A program made the translations under genes and the position numbers. A stretch of DNA of 64,000 nucleotides, taken from the NCBI RefSeq assembly GCF_026213295.1, contig NC_079412.1:248001-312000 (forward strand), read 5' to 3'. Below the pieces are notes generated by a model. It saw only the letters and a program-made list of their open reading frames with translations. It ran no database searches and was not told where the DNA came from. Shown piece after piece: positions 42,907 through 55,300 of this stretch; within the stretch, counting starts at the first letter, position 1; each line of letters starts with the position of its first letter. This stretch comes from Gadus chalcogrammus (Eukaryota > Chordata > Actinopteri > Gadiformes > Gadidae).

Positions 42907-43640
42907 ATGTATTAATGGAAGGGATTGCAGCTGTTCTCTATCCCGTATATAGGCTATGATTTAACAAATTTGTGAAATCGCTGCTTGTACTATACTGTAT
43001 ATCAGTGGAGGCTTCTCCATTGAGGAGAGGGAGGAAGATCCTCCTTAAAATTGTTGAGAATAAAAAATGTAGATTGCCCAGACTACTGTAATGAATTATG
43101 CCCTTAAATATGACTACTTTAGTGCCTTTGAATATATAATATTCGTTTCCCTGGGTAAAGGGACATTAGCACCCCCTATCGCCTTTGGACAATTACTTCA
43201 GGGAGGAAGGTCCTCCCTCAGCCTCCGTTGACTCCCATTCATTTCCCAGAAAGTACTGGCGGCCGGTGAATAACATGGGTTTCAATGGGAGAGAGGAGGA
43301 AAGTCCTCCTCTGAGTGGGTGTGACATTACAGGCGTCTGATTCGCGCAAAAATCTAGTCGCGTTGCGCTATGAACCAATCAGCAGGATCCCAATAGGGCT
43401 ACGTTTAACCTCTTTCGGCTGGGAAAATTATCATTGGGCGGGAAATTTACCCAATCTGGCAACGCTGTCGATAACAAACAAACCCGCTCTGCCTGCATTC
43501 CCGCTCAGTCGAAGAGACGCAAAGCAGGTGAAATCATCTGAAGGATAACGAGATTCTAACATTTGCGAATAAAGTGTACAATGGAAACATTGGAAACAGA
43601 GGACATTGTTCATGTTTAATTACACAAAGCATTCCATTCA

Positions 43641-43901
43641 TTGAGTTACAGTGCTAAGTTAGCGACCAAAGAAAAAGGTAGAGCACTTCGCAAAATCGAG
43701 ATCACCAAAAGTAATGGCAACGTCAGTGTTGTGGGTGCTACATGGTTTGCTAGGTACTCATGGCTTACTGGTAGCATTACTAGCAATCGACTGTATTGCT
43801 GGCTCTGTTTGCTAATGAGTAATGGCAAATCTCCAATGTGGGCTGTTCATGGTTTCTCTGATGTGAAAAATCTTGATAGGGCAACCAAACGCCACCACTA
43901 G
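43641..43901 (+). pseudogene. hAT transposase fragment (TTF-type zinc-finger region)
   Basis: Reads WFARYSWLTGSITSNRLYCW then CLLMSNGKSPMWAVHGFSDV and KNLDRATKRHH, the conserved TTF-type finger near the N-terminus of ZMYM/DUF4371-like hAT transposases. The C...C and H ligands of the finger are visible. The frame starts without ATG and the RNase H part is absent, so it is an isolated fragment. Confidence 0.7.
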
Positions 43902-44004
43902 TGTCAAGTTCACTCTGGTGCTGCTATGCAACTTTCCTTGCAAGGCACCATGCCTATAGATCAGGTTGAATCTAGAATAATGTTCTTGTTCTTTTACTAG
44001 TTTG

Positions 44005-44450
44005 TGTTGCATATTCTTGAAGAAAGTTGTCCAATCCCGGGTTGCTTTACTTTAACTCACTTTATTCGTTATAAAGTCGGCATGTTTCGGTATGGTAAAT
44101 GGAGACTACGGAGGGAATTGTATCTAACACGTGTGAGAGGAAAATACCGTGATCTACTTCAAGCCCCCAGGGCTTAGGCCCGGGTGGCTTTCTGCGACGT
44201 CTACCTATTGATCTCTGCCGCTCTCTACCTCTAGTCCACAGGTAGAGACCGTCAAGTGGGCGTGGCCTAGTGGGCGAGGCCGGGGTAACGTAATGGATTC
44301 GGCTTCTTCAGGTGATGCCTTCTGTGGTGGAGCAGCCTTCAATAAGGTCTTGCTCCCCTTGTGGCTATGTATAGTATTTACGGCTCATATGTTTGGTCCT
44401 GCTTCATTGGGTCTATGTGTGGGTAGCTTAGATTCTTTAAATACGTAACA
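44005..44450 (-). repeat. Solo LTR (LTR-2 type)
   Basis: Reverse complement of the LTR at 42488. Ends TGTTGCATATTC... and ...TACGTAACA, with a 4-bp duplication TTTG at 44001-44004 and 44451-44454. It lies inside a hAT element. Confidence 0.9.
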
Positions 44451-45176
44451 TTTGTTACTCTGACCGTTCTGTTTGATATTGTGGAAATGGTGTGGAACGG
44501 GTGAATGATTCAGAGCATGATGCATTTTAAATGGCATCACTTCTGGTCAGCCTTTTCTTAAAACAATTGTGAATGAAAATAAACATAGCTAAATTACAAC
44601 CAATAACTTCAGTCATTGAGGGCAAAAATAGGCCAGATTTTTTTATTTACTTTTACAAATCAATAGTAGGCCTGATTTGACTAATGGGCTTTGCATCCTT
44701 TCCTTCTGCCCTTGTAGTCCATTTCAAAGACTTGCTGCCCACCAGCTTTCAAATTACAGTGATGCCACTGGTGGCTTTGTATCAAATTTATTCACATAAC
44801 TATCCCGCCCTACTATTTTGTAGTTCACCAAAACACCCTGAAACAACTTGAGTCTCACATTCTTATGCCACCATACACCAACAGTGCAAGCAGGCCAATG
44901 GCAACCAAGCGCGCAGTCCTTCCTCCCTCACTTTAAAAACTACCAGCCGCCACTGCTGTATATGCATTATGTCAGGGGTATGCATATCCTACTATTTCTG
45001 GTATCTCAATATTTCTTATTTATAATATTTTCCTTGAATGATCCGGGATGAAGTAGTCTAGGCCAGGATATTTACAGCTGTTACCTAATAATAGCTGTTT
45101 TCATGTCCTTATCTTTAGAAATGACGAAGACTGGGAAACCAGACTCACACTGGGCAGGTGTGATGACCCTGAATGC

Positions 45177-47725
45177 TCATGGGAAACATACATTTTCAAC
45201 AGGCCAGAGACCGGGAGGGCGGTAATACAAGGGATTAATGCTTGTTCCTAATTCTCCGCAAATTTTGTGTGCAGACATCATGAGGTAAGTGATATTATAC
45301 AACAATTGGGTACCTTGATCCGGTGTTGATGTACAACTGCACACCAGGTGGATCTTGGATGAAGGGCAAGAGCTTCTGCTGCACCTCCAACACAGGAGAC
45401 ATGCTCTCTTTGTTGATGAGCGATAACCCTGTGGTGTCCGTGTGGTCCCACATGGAGTCCAGCAGTTGTTGGATGAGGGCGTGAGTCTCCCCAACCCCTC
45501 GAGTTTTCCTGCGGCAGTGCTTAGCCAGTTCGCTGGAGGTGATGCCCACTAACACCTGGCTATGAGTAGGAATGTGACCAGGGTGTTTTTCCACCAGCTC
45601 TGCCCTCTTGGCCTGTTCAAGTTTTCAATGTCTGATTAGTCCCATTCGAAAATGCAGCTGTACAGTTTTGAGAAGAATGTGACATATAGTAGATGGTGCT
45701 CATTGGTCAGGCCATTGGTGAAGCGCCTCATGAAGTGAAAGACATCCAGTTTCACTGTGAAGGTCCATGGACGAAATCAAGTGAGAACTGGGCTCTTCCC
45801 TATAATAAACAACACGCCATAAATACATGTAATTCAGATTGTTTCCAGTTAGCCCATTACCAATTGCATTAATATCCTGCTGAAACTGTTTATCAAACAT
45901 AGCAAATTCATAAGAAACATCACAGCACAAATTGAATGCAACACACCTGACTCAATGCAGCAGTCCCTGTCCACATATATGGCATCTGGCTCTGGCTCAC
46001 CAGCATCCCTGTACCTCCGGACAACGCCTTGGCACAGGTCATCAAGGCCAGCCCCCTCACCAGTGGTCAGGACTGAGTTAAGAACTTGGCCAAGTTCATT
46101 GCCGATGTTGCTCATCCACGTGGCCGTGTTAACAATGCCAGATGCAAGCTTTTTACTGATCTACAGAAGACATTAGCAAATCATTGGACATACTAAACAA
46201 GAATGAAAACAAATTTAACTTTTACCTTCTTGGTGGAGTCCAGCTTTAAGATTCTGCCATAAGTTGAGGTTATAACACCTTTCAACTCATCCAGGTGGCC
46301 AAGAACCACATTTATGTGGACGTTTTCAAACCACTGAGCCAGGAGCAGATGACTGAAGGTGGGTGGCTGTTCGTATACAGGTTTGGAAACACCTTTTTAT
46401 GGACCTCACAATCAGTGAGGTAGTCGATAGTCCGCCTTGCCCACTCCTCGCTGTGTACCTCCTGCAAGACCTGTTGTGAGTAGCTGGAGCTGTTCCCTAC
46501 CGTGCGTGGTCGCAACATTTGTGACCCACTCTCTCCAGTGCCTGCTGTGTTGTTAGGACAGCAGGATACTTGTTACGGTGGGAGAGATCCAGCTGCTGCA
46601 AGATCTCACTACTCCAAGGCAGACAGGGATCATGCATTTACTTAACCTTGGGTAGTCTCCAATAACCAGATAATATCTGGAGTCCACATCTATCATCTCT
46701 CTCACTTTCGTGTCAATGCCATAGTGGTTTATCTTCCTGTTACACAATGTGCATTTAAGAGGGATGCCCCACATCCTCATTGGAGCCCACAAGAACATCC
46801 GCTGCCTAAAATAGTGTGGTGGATCTGGAGGTGAGGTGGATCTAGTGGGGCTTGGAGGATGGTACCAGTTCTGTGTGAGCTTTTGCTTTAGCTGTCATGT
46901 TCTGTCGTATAGGATCTGTGCGATCCACTCCCGGTCAGCCTGATTTATAACTTTTTAAGAACTGCTGGCTGAAAACTCAGCCAGTTCACTTGAGGAGGCC
47001 GCAGAGTTAGTGTGTGTGGTTGTGGTGCCGCCGGTGACGTCTCTTGGGCTATGGGAGGGGCAGGAGCAGGGACGGGAACAACTGGTGGGTTGCTGTGTTG
47101 CTGTATTGTAGTGTATTGTTCTGTTGGACAGCTCAAAAGGTGAGCACTCTCTATGTGCTCCGACAATCCAACGAGTCCCCAGGCCGTTGCGCCACACTGC
47201 TCACATCGCTCCTGGACGTGGTAGTCTGACAGGTGCTGCGTGTAGTCCTCACCCATCACCTCCCGAGTACACAGCGAGCACGTGACAGTCTTCCCCTCAC
47301 TCGTTCTGCAGAGAGCTGGGTTTTTCTGACCTACAGCTGCTGCACTAGTGCTGGCCGGTTCACCAGGATCTCTTCCCGCTGCTGCCGCTGCACTGGCTGG
47401 TACACCAGGATCACTTCCGACTGCTGCCGCTGCACTGGCTGGTTCACCAGGAGCGCTTCCCGCTGCTGCCGCTGCACTGGCTGGTTCACCAGGAGCTCTT
47501 CCTGCTGCTGCCGCTGCACTGGCTAGTTCACCAGGAGCCCTCCCCTCTGCCGCTGCACTGGCTGGTTCACCAGGAGCTCTTCCCGCTGCACTGGCTGGTT
47601 CACCAGGAGCTCTTCCCGCTGCTGCCGCTGCACTGGCTGGTTCACCAGGAGCCCTCCCCTCTGCCGCTGCACTGGCTGGTTCACCAGGAGCTCTTCCCGC
47701 TGCACTGGATGGTTCACCAGGAGCT
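45177..47725 (-). pseudogene. Zinc-finger / DUF6729-like multi-copy gene, decayed
   Basis: Reading 5' to 3' on the minus strand: a repeat-encoded Ala/Gly/Pro segment (47725-47345), then KTVTCSLCTREVMGEDYTQHL and ERCEQCGATAWGLVGLSEHI ESAH, a C2-type finger pair (47290-47130). After a gap comes PLKCTLCNRKINHYGIDTKV and REMIDVDSRYYLV (46750-46660), resembling DUF6729. Next come NELGQVLNSVLTTGEGAGLD and PDAIYVDRDCC (46100-45955), a possible RNase H-fold strand with Asp, then a HFMRRFTNGLTNEHH stretch (about 45720) and LVGITSSELAKHCRRKTRGV to about 45300. Several frameshifts separate these pieces. Families like this are abundant in fish and look transposon-related. Function unknown. Confidence 0.5.
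47345..47725 (-). repeat. 42-bp coding tandem repeat
   Basis: About nine units. The full unit is 42 bp and shortened versions lack a GCTGCTGCC block. In the frame of the downstream zinc fingers each unit reads SAAAAGRAPGEPA without stops. The units are nearly identical, unlike the decayed gene downstream. Confidence 0.75.
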
Positions 47726-47849
47726 TGTTAATTGTTCTCTTTTTTCACCAGCTGTCCCGGGAAAAAGTAAATCCCTCCCGGGACACAATTTGTCCCGTTT
47801 TTGGGGGGAAATGCCAACACCTCATTTGATTACTTTCGTTCTGTAGTAA

Positions 47850-48705
47850 GGCCCCGTCCACACGAAGCCGAAATGGGCGAAACCGTCAAGGGAAACCAGG
47901 TAGATCTGTAGAAACGCTGTAGTACACATTCCAGGGTGAGACTCCGTGAGCTTAACAGTCATTGGCTAGAGCAGGGATGGGCAACTTTCATGATAAAGAG
48001 GGCCACATTTTTCATCATAACCATCAGAGGGCCACATGACTGCACACTTCAACTAAACGTGAGCTGAGAGAAGCTACACTATTTTGAATTTGGTAGATAT
48101 GATTTCCTGTATTCTGGTGCATTTTGGGGATGGCCACTACCTAAAAAATCATCCAGAATCATAACCTATGTACGGTATGTTAATTGAACCAACATACATT
48201 CATTTCATGTTTTCCATGCTCAAACAGCCACATGAATGGTCAGTATTTTTATCAGTGCAAAGGGCTCACATACATCATCATTCAATGAAGTCAAAAAACT
48301 GAAAAACAGTGGCCCAACATTAAGTGCAACAACTCAATGAACTCAAACCCAACAAGCAGTTATTGCAGTAGTTGTAGTGGCGACTTAAGTGGATATCTTT
48401 AATGACTGATATCGCTTCTAAGCAAACTAGACGCATGGGTTTGCCTTTGATTTCTATGAATTCTTCTCATCTTTCTTGACCGAGTTTTCTGTAACTCGAT
48501 CAATTATTATTTTTTATTTTTTTTATTATGTGCGGGCCTGACTGAGTGAGGATGCGGGCCGCACTGAGTGAGGATGCGGGCCGCATGGGCAACTGGCGAA
48601 TGCCGCCAGTTGCCCATCCCTGGGCTAGAGGGTCGAGGCGTGGGGCGATGACGTACAAGACTTTTGCGGTTTCGCCATGAAATCGGCTTGGTGTGGACGG
48701 CGCCC
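47850..48705. mobile_element. MITE with GGCCCCGTCCACACG ends
   Basis: The left end GGCCCCGTCCACACGAAGCC pairs with the right end GGCTTGGTGTGGACGGCGCC. GGGCGAAACCG / CGGTTTCGCC extends the inverted repeat to about 35 bp. No duplication identified. Non-coding; another MITE is nested inside. Confidence 0.7.
47972..48622. mobile_element. hAT MITE nested in the previous one
   Basis: 15-bp inverted ends CAGGGATGGGCAACT / AGTTGCCCATCCCTG. Perfect 8-bp duplication GGCTAGAG (47964-47971 and 48623-48630). A tandem GTGAGGATGCGGGCCGCA motif lies near the right end. Confidence 0.92.
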
Positions 48706-49390
48706 AATACGGTTCCTGTGCTTCTATGGCACTTAGAATTGTCCCCGTTTTCTTCCCGTCTATGCGTATGTGACCGTGACGCCCCCATTCTTGCGCTCCT
48801 CAGACAGAGCGGGAACACAATTTCAAACATAAACATATTAACCCAATTTGAGTCCTAGGCCTCAAATTGTCCGCCTGGACTTTTTTGCTTATTTTGACTA
48901 TAAAAAGGCAAGAAAATGTCTTGAGTAATTTATTTTGCCCATTTTTTCAGAATACCTGGAACATTCAATATCTGTCAGTTTTTTTTACAATTTACTACAT
49001 GTCATAAATGTGTAATCACAGTTCAAAATGAAGAAAAACCCCAAAACGGATCTGGATTTTAGTGTTTTAGTGAGCAAAAAACACTGCAATCATACATGAA
49101 TAACAGATTTTGCCATTTCATTTGAAAGGTTGAAGAGTTTACAACTATTTACATGAAAATATTTGATTCTTGATCTCTTCAATTTACAAAAACAAGTCAT
49201 ATTATGGTTACTATATACATTCGTTTTTTGGCCAATTCTCCACTATTTACAATAACAGGCCATAACTAACAATTTTTGCAAGTTAATTTGAAAGGTTGAA
49301 GAGTATAGAACTATTTACAACAAAACATTTCATTCTTGGTCTCTTAAATTTACAAAAACTGATTATATTATGGTTAGTATTTACAAACAT
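48706..49390. other. 3' flank of the piggyBac gene with a duplicated 130-bp segment
   Basis: No gene. A stretch beginning TTTGAAAGGTTGAAGAGT occurs at about 49121 and 49291, followed in both by TTTACAAAAAC and TTATGGTTA. TTAACCCAATTTGAGTCC near 48838 could be a piggyBac terminus, but no partner was found. Confidence 0.5.
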
Positions 49391-52300
49391 TTATTGGCTA
49401 ATTCTACTTACAATTCCACGCCTTGATGGTACTGCCTGAAACAGTTCCTGTCTGGCTGCAGACACAGGCCAGTCCTCACACTGCCAGGCAGTGCTCCTCT
49501 GGCAGAGTTTGCAGCGCCGTCGCCCACCGGTGGCCCTCTTACTCTTCGTCTTTTCTTCGCTGGTGGGAACAGGCAGATGGTGGTAGCTCGTCTTCTGAAG
49601 CCCATTTCTGTGGTCAACCCCAAGGAGGTGTGCAGCAAGCTCCTCCTGGAATTGCTGATGGGTCATCGGTCTCACCTGCTGCAGGCTGGCACACTCCTTG
49701 TGAATAATGAAGGAGTTGGTCGCAGCGATGTCCACCAGATGCTGGAACACAGTGGTGGGCCACCTTGTCGTCTTCCGGTGGACTGAATTTGTCCCAATCA
49801 TCTGGTCGGATGTATCGACTCCCCCCATGTACCTGTTATATTCGGTTACCGTGGTGGGTCTGGGGATGGAGATATGTTGGTGTGGCCAATCACCCGTCTT
49901 CTGCCAACGCTGCACTGTATCCCCACTGTAAACGGGGTGGATGGTGGAGCACAGGGAGACCTCTCTTGTGTCCATCCACTTCACGAAGAGAAGATCCCTG
50001 TCCCTGATCCACCGGATAGTGCCACGTGGAGACCTTTTCGTTATGGCATTCTCCTGGGTGGTAGGGACACCGACTCTTCCTTGCCTGTATAAGAAGAAGA
50101 TGGTTACTTTATTATCATTTCATAGTAAATGCATACTGTTAGAAATAAAAAATAACATGTTCTTTAGCCTTATTTATGAAGGAATAAATACCAAGGAGAA
50201 AGGTTTAGAATTCGGTATCCGGCCTCAGATTTATTTGAGTAAATTGACAAGGCAGGTTGATGTGATCACATCAGAGTTCAGAGGGGAAGAGAGCAAGAAG
50301 TTACAAATGCTCAGTTATATGTTAGTTTGCGTCTTGTGTCCTCCTCTGGCTCCAGGCTTATCTTGGGCAATTCCAGCGTAATGGATGTTACATTCAGAGA
50401 GAAATTTCGAAACTAAGCTTAACATTGACAAGGCATTGATTTGAATTAGAAAATTTAATATACATATTTTAGTTACACTTATTGGGATAAAGATAAGCCT
50501 GCAATATGAAATGTTTTGACCCTTTGGTTTTTGAGAGAAGTGACAAAATACCCAGCGTTATGGATGTTACGGAAATGGACAAGCTTTTCGGACTCACTGA
50601 ACACATGATGAAAACTCTGTGAATTTATCTTTCAAAAACTAACATGTTTGATATCATTTTGTAGGGAAGGGTTTGAGGTACCCAAAAAGCACATTTAGGA
50701 AAAAAAATGTTTTCCTGTTAAAAAAAGAATCACAAAACATTGCCGTTATGGATGTTACATTTTTGCGTTATGGATGTTACACGTCTGAAATAGACAAAAA
50801 CCACAATCATAAATAGGGCTTTACCCACATGTTTAACTTCAGTGGCCCATTTAAAGGTTCAAACCAGTCTGGAGGGCCAACTCTAGTTTAGTTATATTAC
50901 TTAGTTTAGGCATATTGCTTGCCTCCAAACCAGCCAATCAGAGAGCACGCAGCCCTCTGCTGGAAACCGCGAACTGTGGACTGTTCAGTTGGTGAAGAAA
51001 GTTTTGTAGAGAGCTGCTGGTAAGTGATTGTGCACATGGCTAATGTATGCCTATCTTTTCATTCTTTCCTGCAGAATCACACATATCTATCACACACATA
51101 ACTATCAACCACATACAAATATATACACACACATTATCACACTCTCACACAGGGATTTATTGTTTGGTGTTATTTGGTGATTTTTATTTCTTTTTATAAA
51201 AGCTAAAAAGCTAGGCCTAAAGCATATTGAATGCATACTACACAGACATATTGAAAACATACAATCATATTATAAATGGTAACATCAAAATTCATGGAAC
51301 AAACAACAAACATACTGAATATTTGTAACATTAATCAGTCCAATTCACTCTGCCTGGACTGGTTCGGAGAAATGGTATCTCCCTCTGTTGTCCATGTGAG
51401 GACTTAGATGTTTAACGATCTGATCAAAACTAATCCAGGACTTGTCCTCTATTGCAGGGAGCGCGAAGACCAAACCAGACACCTCATTTTTTCGTAGGAA
51501 CTGAATTTCGGCCCCTGTGTCATCTTTTTGTGTGACCAATCCCACAAACTGCCTGTTTGATCTGTTTGTTCTGTAATTGATGAGTAGACAATCCCCTGTT
51601 TTGATGATTTGGGTGGTGGGTGTCTGGCCTCTTCAATGGCAGAAGTGGACCCTTGTGTAGAGGAGACAGCTGAGGTTCTGGTGGTTGAAGAGAGAACATG
51701 CAGGTATGATGTCTCAGCAGTTGAGTACATCCTGTGTTTTATCACTCCCCATGACACAACCTCAACATGATGGACTGCCTGTGTGCCATGAAGGGTGGGC
51801 ACATCTTTCCACTTGGCCTCCAGCTCCTGTGTGTCTGTGAAGGTCTTAATCTCCTCAGGAGCCACCTCTTCAATGGTGACCTTTGGGCACCTCTGTGCAG
51901 CGACTCGGGCAAAATCGGCAGCAGTGTGGACAGTCTCCTGTCGGCTGAGCACAGCCGTGCTGACAGCCCGCTTCACTGTGCCCCCCACACCGTCGACTGC
52001 TCCCTTGCCATGGCTCGTGGCAAAAAAGTGCCACTCAACATGGAGGTTGGGGAACATGTCCTGGAAACTTGATGACAAAAAGGCCCACAGATATTTATTT
52101 TTAAACTGGGAGGCAGCGCCGTCACTAAAAATGTGGATCTGCCTCAGGTGGGGATGTTTCTGGCAGATATTTTGAACAGCCCTTACCAGGAATGTTGCCA
52201 CAGCCTTCTTATCATGGTCCAGGCTGTCACTTACCACCACATATGACAAAGGATCTGCATCAGACCAGGCAACAGAGGTGAAGATGGTCACCTGCTTTTG

Positions 52301-55300
52301 GTTCCAGTGGGCTGACTGGATCTCATCTTGATATGCTGCAGTGTAATTTTCTGCAAAGTAGAAAACCACAGAGTCGGACCACAGAGTCGGACCACAGAGT
52401 CTCCATCTGCTTGGGCTGTTCTCTTTTTCTCCTCAAACACCGCACTCTGTTTTCTCTTTATGAAGCAGTGCTTCAGAAATTGTGGGGCACTGCTCGTGAG
52501 AAGACGGAGTACATCTCCTAGTATTCCAGCCTTCTGGACCTTCGCCTGCACTCCCCCGACCGTCTCCCAGGCACACCAGGTGGTCTTCAGTTGTTTCCCC
52601 TCATCTGGTATGTGGTCCACAATACTGCTCTGGAACAGTTGGGCATTCCTGCACTCCTCACAGGTATTCAGCATACACTGTGGGTCATCATTGCTGCACA
52701 CCACGGAGCTGACAAATTCAGTTAAGCTCTTGAACCCTTTGCGAGGAACATGGCGCCGCACACATTCCAGGAGCAGAGGGGTGTTCTAGTGGTACCTACA
52801 CAGACACACATTCCTTGGAGTCTCTGAACAGAGACAGACTTGAGGTGGCCGGAGTTCAGCAAACTTGGATTTGCCGATTACCACGTTAGGATTGTCCTCC
52901 TTAAAACAACGGTACGCCTCTGTCACGTTAAAATTGTACCGGGGGCGAAAATTGTACCGGCCTACGTCATCGTTTGTTTACATCCTGACAACCTGCCCTG
53001 CAACAGACGACGCGATGCAGAAAACATGTTTCCAAACGACGAAATAACATAATACAGATAGCGGATCGGTATCTGTATTATGATAGATAGCGATAACACT
53101 TGTTTTTACTTTGTATTGTATTTAATTGTTTAATCGAAACAATAAAAAAAAATGCCCGCGATACGGGCGATCGCGTCAAATTACAAATGTTTTGCCAGCG
53201 AAACGGGCGATCGCCTCAAATGACGTAGGAGGGTTCTTGAAACATAATGCAGATAACGGATCGCTAGATAACACTTGTTTTTACTTTATATTTGTATTGT
53301 ATTGAATTGTTTAATCGAATTTAGCTAGTAAACTGAGTGTTTTAAGCAGGTTTCATAGTCTAGAATGTTCAAGAACCTTCCTACGTGATTTGACGCGTCA
53401 TTTGACGCGATCGCCCGTTTTGCGGGCAAATTTTTTTATTGTTTCGATTAAACAATTAAATACAATACAAATATAAAGTAAAAACAAGTGTTATCGCTAT
53501 CTATCATTATACAGATAGCGATCCGCTATCTGTATTATGTTATTTCGTCGTTTGGAAACATGTTTTCTGCATCGCGTCGTCTGTTGCAGGGCAGGTTGTC
53601 AGGATGTAAACAAACGATGACGTAGGCCGGTACAATTTTCGCCCCCGGTACAATATTAACGTGACACCTCCATAAGGGACATGGACATGTGCCGTTTTTG
53701 GACCGTCTGTTTGACTCCTCCCTCTCTTATGGTCACAGCATCCTTTATCCCTGGGGCCTGTCTGGATATGTCGTCCCTGGAATAATACTCCTTTACTTTA
53801 TCTTTAGTTGCATCTTGGATTTTCGATCACTGCTTTCTTCTTTGATGGGCTGTGTGGCAGAGCCTTGACTGTGCGTTTTAATGCCTTCCCAAAAGATTGC
53901 CTCGTTTTAAAAGGCTGCACAGACTGACTGACTTCCTGAGCATTACTTTTGAGAAGACGCCATTTTCTTACTCTCTCCCTTCCTAACGCCCAAACTCTTT
54001 CTGCCTCCTCATTTGACTTGAGTGTTCTTTTTCTTTTCTCTCTCCTTCCTTTTCCTCTCTCTCTCTTTTGCTTTAAAAGCTTCATCATACTTTTTCCTCT
54101 CCCTGAATGCCCTCTGGCGTTCTGCATCTGTTTTGCCCATGCTGAAATTAAATAAAATAGGCTATGTTTAGTATGCACTGTTTTCATAATTAGCACTTTG
54201 AGATTTGTATAATGTAAAGTGCAATACAAATAAAATGTATTGTTATTATTATTATTATATTTATTTACAAACTGGGTGGGTCACTTTCACTGACAGCTCA
54301 TATTCCTTTTATTTCTATATGAAACTGCACTAAATTACCTGCCTACCTTTCAGTGTCTCTGAGTAAGTCTGTGTTAAACTGAGTCTGTGTAGACGCGCAG
54401 CTGTCAGGAGGATTCACTGCAGGGAGAAATACGCACTTTGATTGACAGTTGATGCTTTAAGCGCAGCAGATCGAGATCTTTTCTATGAACTAATCTTTAC
54501 TCTATAAACTAACTAGCAGGCAAGCCTGTATTGGTAATAGTCAAGAGGATTCAGCACTTATACAGTATGGTTAAAGTTACTACACTAGCTGATGGTGCCT
54601 GATCTTTCACTCATATCAAGCTAAAGTTAACACGTTAACATTTCATTAGCTAACGTTAGCCAGCCAGAAGTTAGCAGGGAAAAGTAAAATTACAGCCAGG
54701 CTATATTACTTAAAATGTAGGCTACCCCTGGTACTAAATGATACTGTACCCTCATACTAAATGACTGTCTCATTTACTCTAATACTGATCGATTACATTA
54801 CATGGTAGTATACGTTACCTTTTTGGATGCGACTGACTGGTCGTAAATCACCTCAGCTGTAACAGCTGTCAAATGTAGGCTAATGCGCGAGTACAGAATG
54901 CGCGAGTCGAGATGAGAGATGGAACATGATCTGTCTAACGTGAGTAATTGATAGAGAGGTTGTCACTGTGTGTGTGTGATTGGCGCAGATTGTGGACAGG
55001 TCAGCTGCAGGATTTTCCTTCATAACGAGCATCTGACTCGTATTACAAAATATTACTTGTCAAAAGTGCTTTATCCGCACCGGATACTCGCGGGCCCTTG
55101 TAAACAGCGAGCAAGAAGAGAAATACTATCGTGAGATAGTATTCATGTGATACAGTTCATTTTTCTCATGTCGGCAGCCGATCCCTGCAAATTGCTCATT
55201 CAGGATGATAGTAGGCTAAACTTACACTACACAGCGAGCCACAAGAGCAGTAGCCTATTAACAGTAGGGTGTAACCATTAACGTGATACAGTGTTATTAA

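Larger units (their letters stand above)
43003..44955 (+). mobile_element. hAT element with TTF-finger exon and a solo LTR inside
   Basis: Ends CAGTGGAGGCT and AGCCGCCACTG, with a perfect 8-bp duplication CTGTATAT (42995-43002 and 44956-44963). It contains part of a transposase (43641-43901) and, at 44005-44450, a later LTR insertion. Confidence 0.9.

Noticed and set aside
47348..47731. Plus-strand Ala/Gly/Ser/Pro frame over the 42-bp repeat
   Set aside because: The minus frame continues into recognisable zinc fingers, so the minus strand is the coding one.
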